A stretch of DNA of 59,000 nt from Symbiodinium natans (taxonomy: Eukaryota; Sar; Dinophyceae; Suessiales; Symbiodiniaceae). This document shows positions 58,739-59,000 of the stretch, in pieces. Numbering within the stretch: position 1 is the stretch's first letter; each line of letters opens with the position of its first letter. Location of the stretch: positions 468,513-527,512 of the forward strand of contig CAJNDS010002057.1 in NCBI GenBank assembly GCA_905221605.1. The letters are read 5' to 3'. The position numbers and the translations under genes were made by a program. The notes below the pieces were generated by a model that worked only from the letters and a program-made list of their open reading frames with translations, was not told the origin of the DNA and made no database searches.

Positions 58739-59000
58739 ATGGGGTTTAGGGTTTAGGGTTTAGGGTTCAGGGTTTAGGGTTTAGGGTTTAGTTTAAGGTT
58801 TAGGGTTTGGGTTTAGGGTTTAGGGTATAGGGTGTAGGGTGTAGGGTTTAGGGTTCAGGTGTTGAGAATTTGTCGTTTAGCTTCTTGGTATGACAATTGC
58901 TCCAACTGTCGTCATCTTGGCGATGTGACCGGAAGCTATCTGGGCAACCTTCCGAATTTCTGTTTAGGGTTTAGGGTTTAGGGTTTAGGGTTTAGGTTAC
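58739..59000. repeat. TTTAGGG blocks to window end
   Basis: 58,742-58,853 with GGTGTAG variants and 58,963-59,000. The unique island between has no clear ORF. Confidence 0.9.

Noticed and set aside
1-59000. Spliced-leader relicts, tRNA or rRNA genes
   Set aside because: I looked for the dinoflagellate leader ending TTTTGGCTCAAG and for tRNA-like folds near unique islands and saw none. A tool-based scan could still find some.

Overview
The window looks like nuclear DNA of a dinoflagellate, probably a Symbiodiniaceae-like alga. Four observations point there. Coding DNA is cut into short exons whose introns use GC-AG and GA-AG as well as GT-AG borders. Every gene I can resolve lies on the + strand, as in dinoflagellate unidirectional gene arrays. 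Plant-type telomere repeats (TTTAGGG / CCCTAAA) are scattered through the whole window in both orientations. PPR fragments and a TIR-like protein, families commonly expanded in these algae, are present. Species cannot be named from this. Exon borders were read by eye from frame, motif order and splice dinucleotides, without transcript evidence.

Layout: 1-1,020 minisatellite, telomeric blocks and a MITE. 1,022-6,381 a prolyl 4-hydroxylase-like 2OG-Fe(II) oxygenase gene. 6,382-8,219 telomeric blocks, two MITEs and a weak exon. 8,220-8,304 a PPR exon. 8,574-11,677 a 3.1-kb composite satellite with inverted tandem-repeat arms (foldback-like) inside a 9-bp direct repeat. 12,301-12,396 a PPR exon. 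12,771-20,476 a gene of about 14 exons for a membrane protein with a C-terminal TIR-like domain. 21,037-22,800 PPR exons. 24,080-24,920 unidentified exons. 25,057-31,350 a fucosyltransferase-like glycosyltransferase gene. 31,794-51,156 a long series of PPR half-repeat exons. 52-57.4 kb scattered weak exons, microsatellites and one well-resolved gene end at 56,429. 58,150-58,227 a protein-kinase glycine-loop exon.

The main biological signal is the architecture of the introns. One class is non-autonomous TIR elements (introners) that start CTT/CTA and end AAG, flanked by 4-bp target duplications. Deleting the element plus one duplication restores the reading frame exactly at six sites of the TIR-like gene and one of the oxygenase gene. 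The first two bases of the duplication (GC, GA or GT) become the splice donor and the terminal AAG the acceptor. A second class consists almost wholly of telomere repeats and is bounded by longer direct repeats that span the splice sites (clearest at 48,241-48,349 and 56,268-56,354). Telomere blocks with flanking direct duplications also sit inside introners and between genes. This suggests that telomere-repeat DNA has been inserted at breaks and that splicing has turned many of the inserts into introns.
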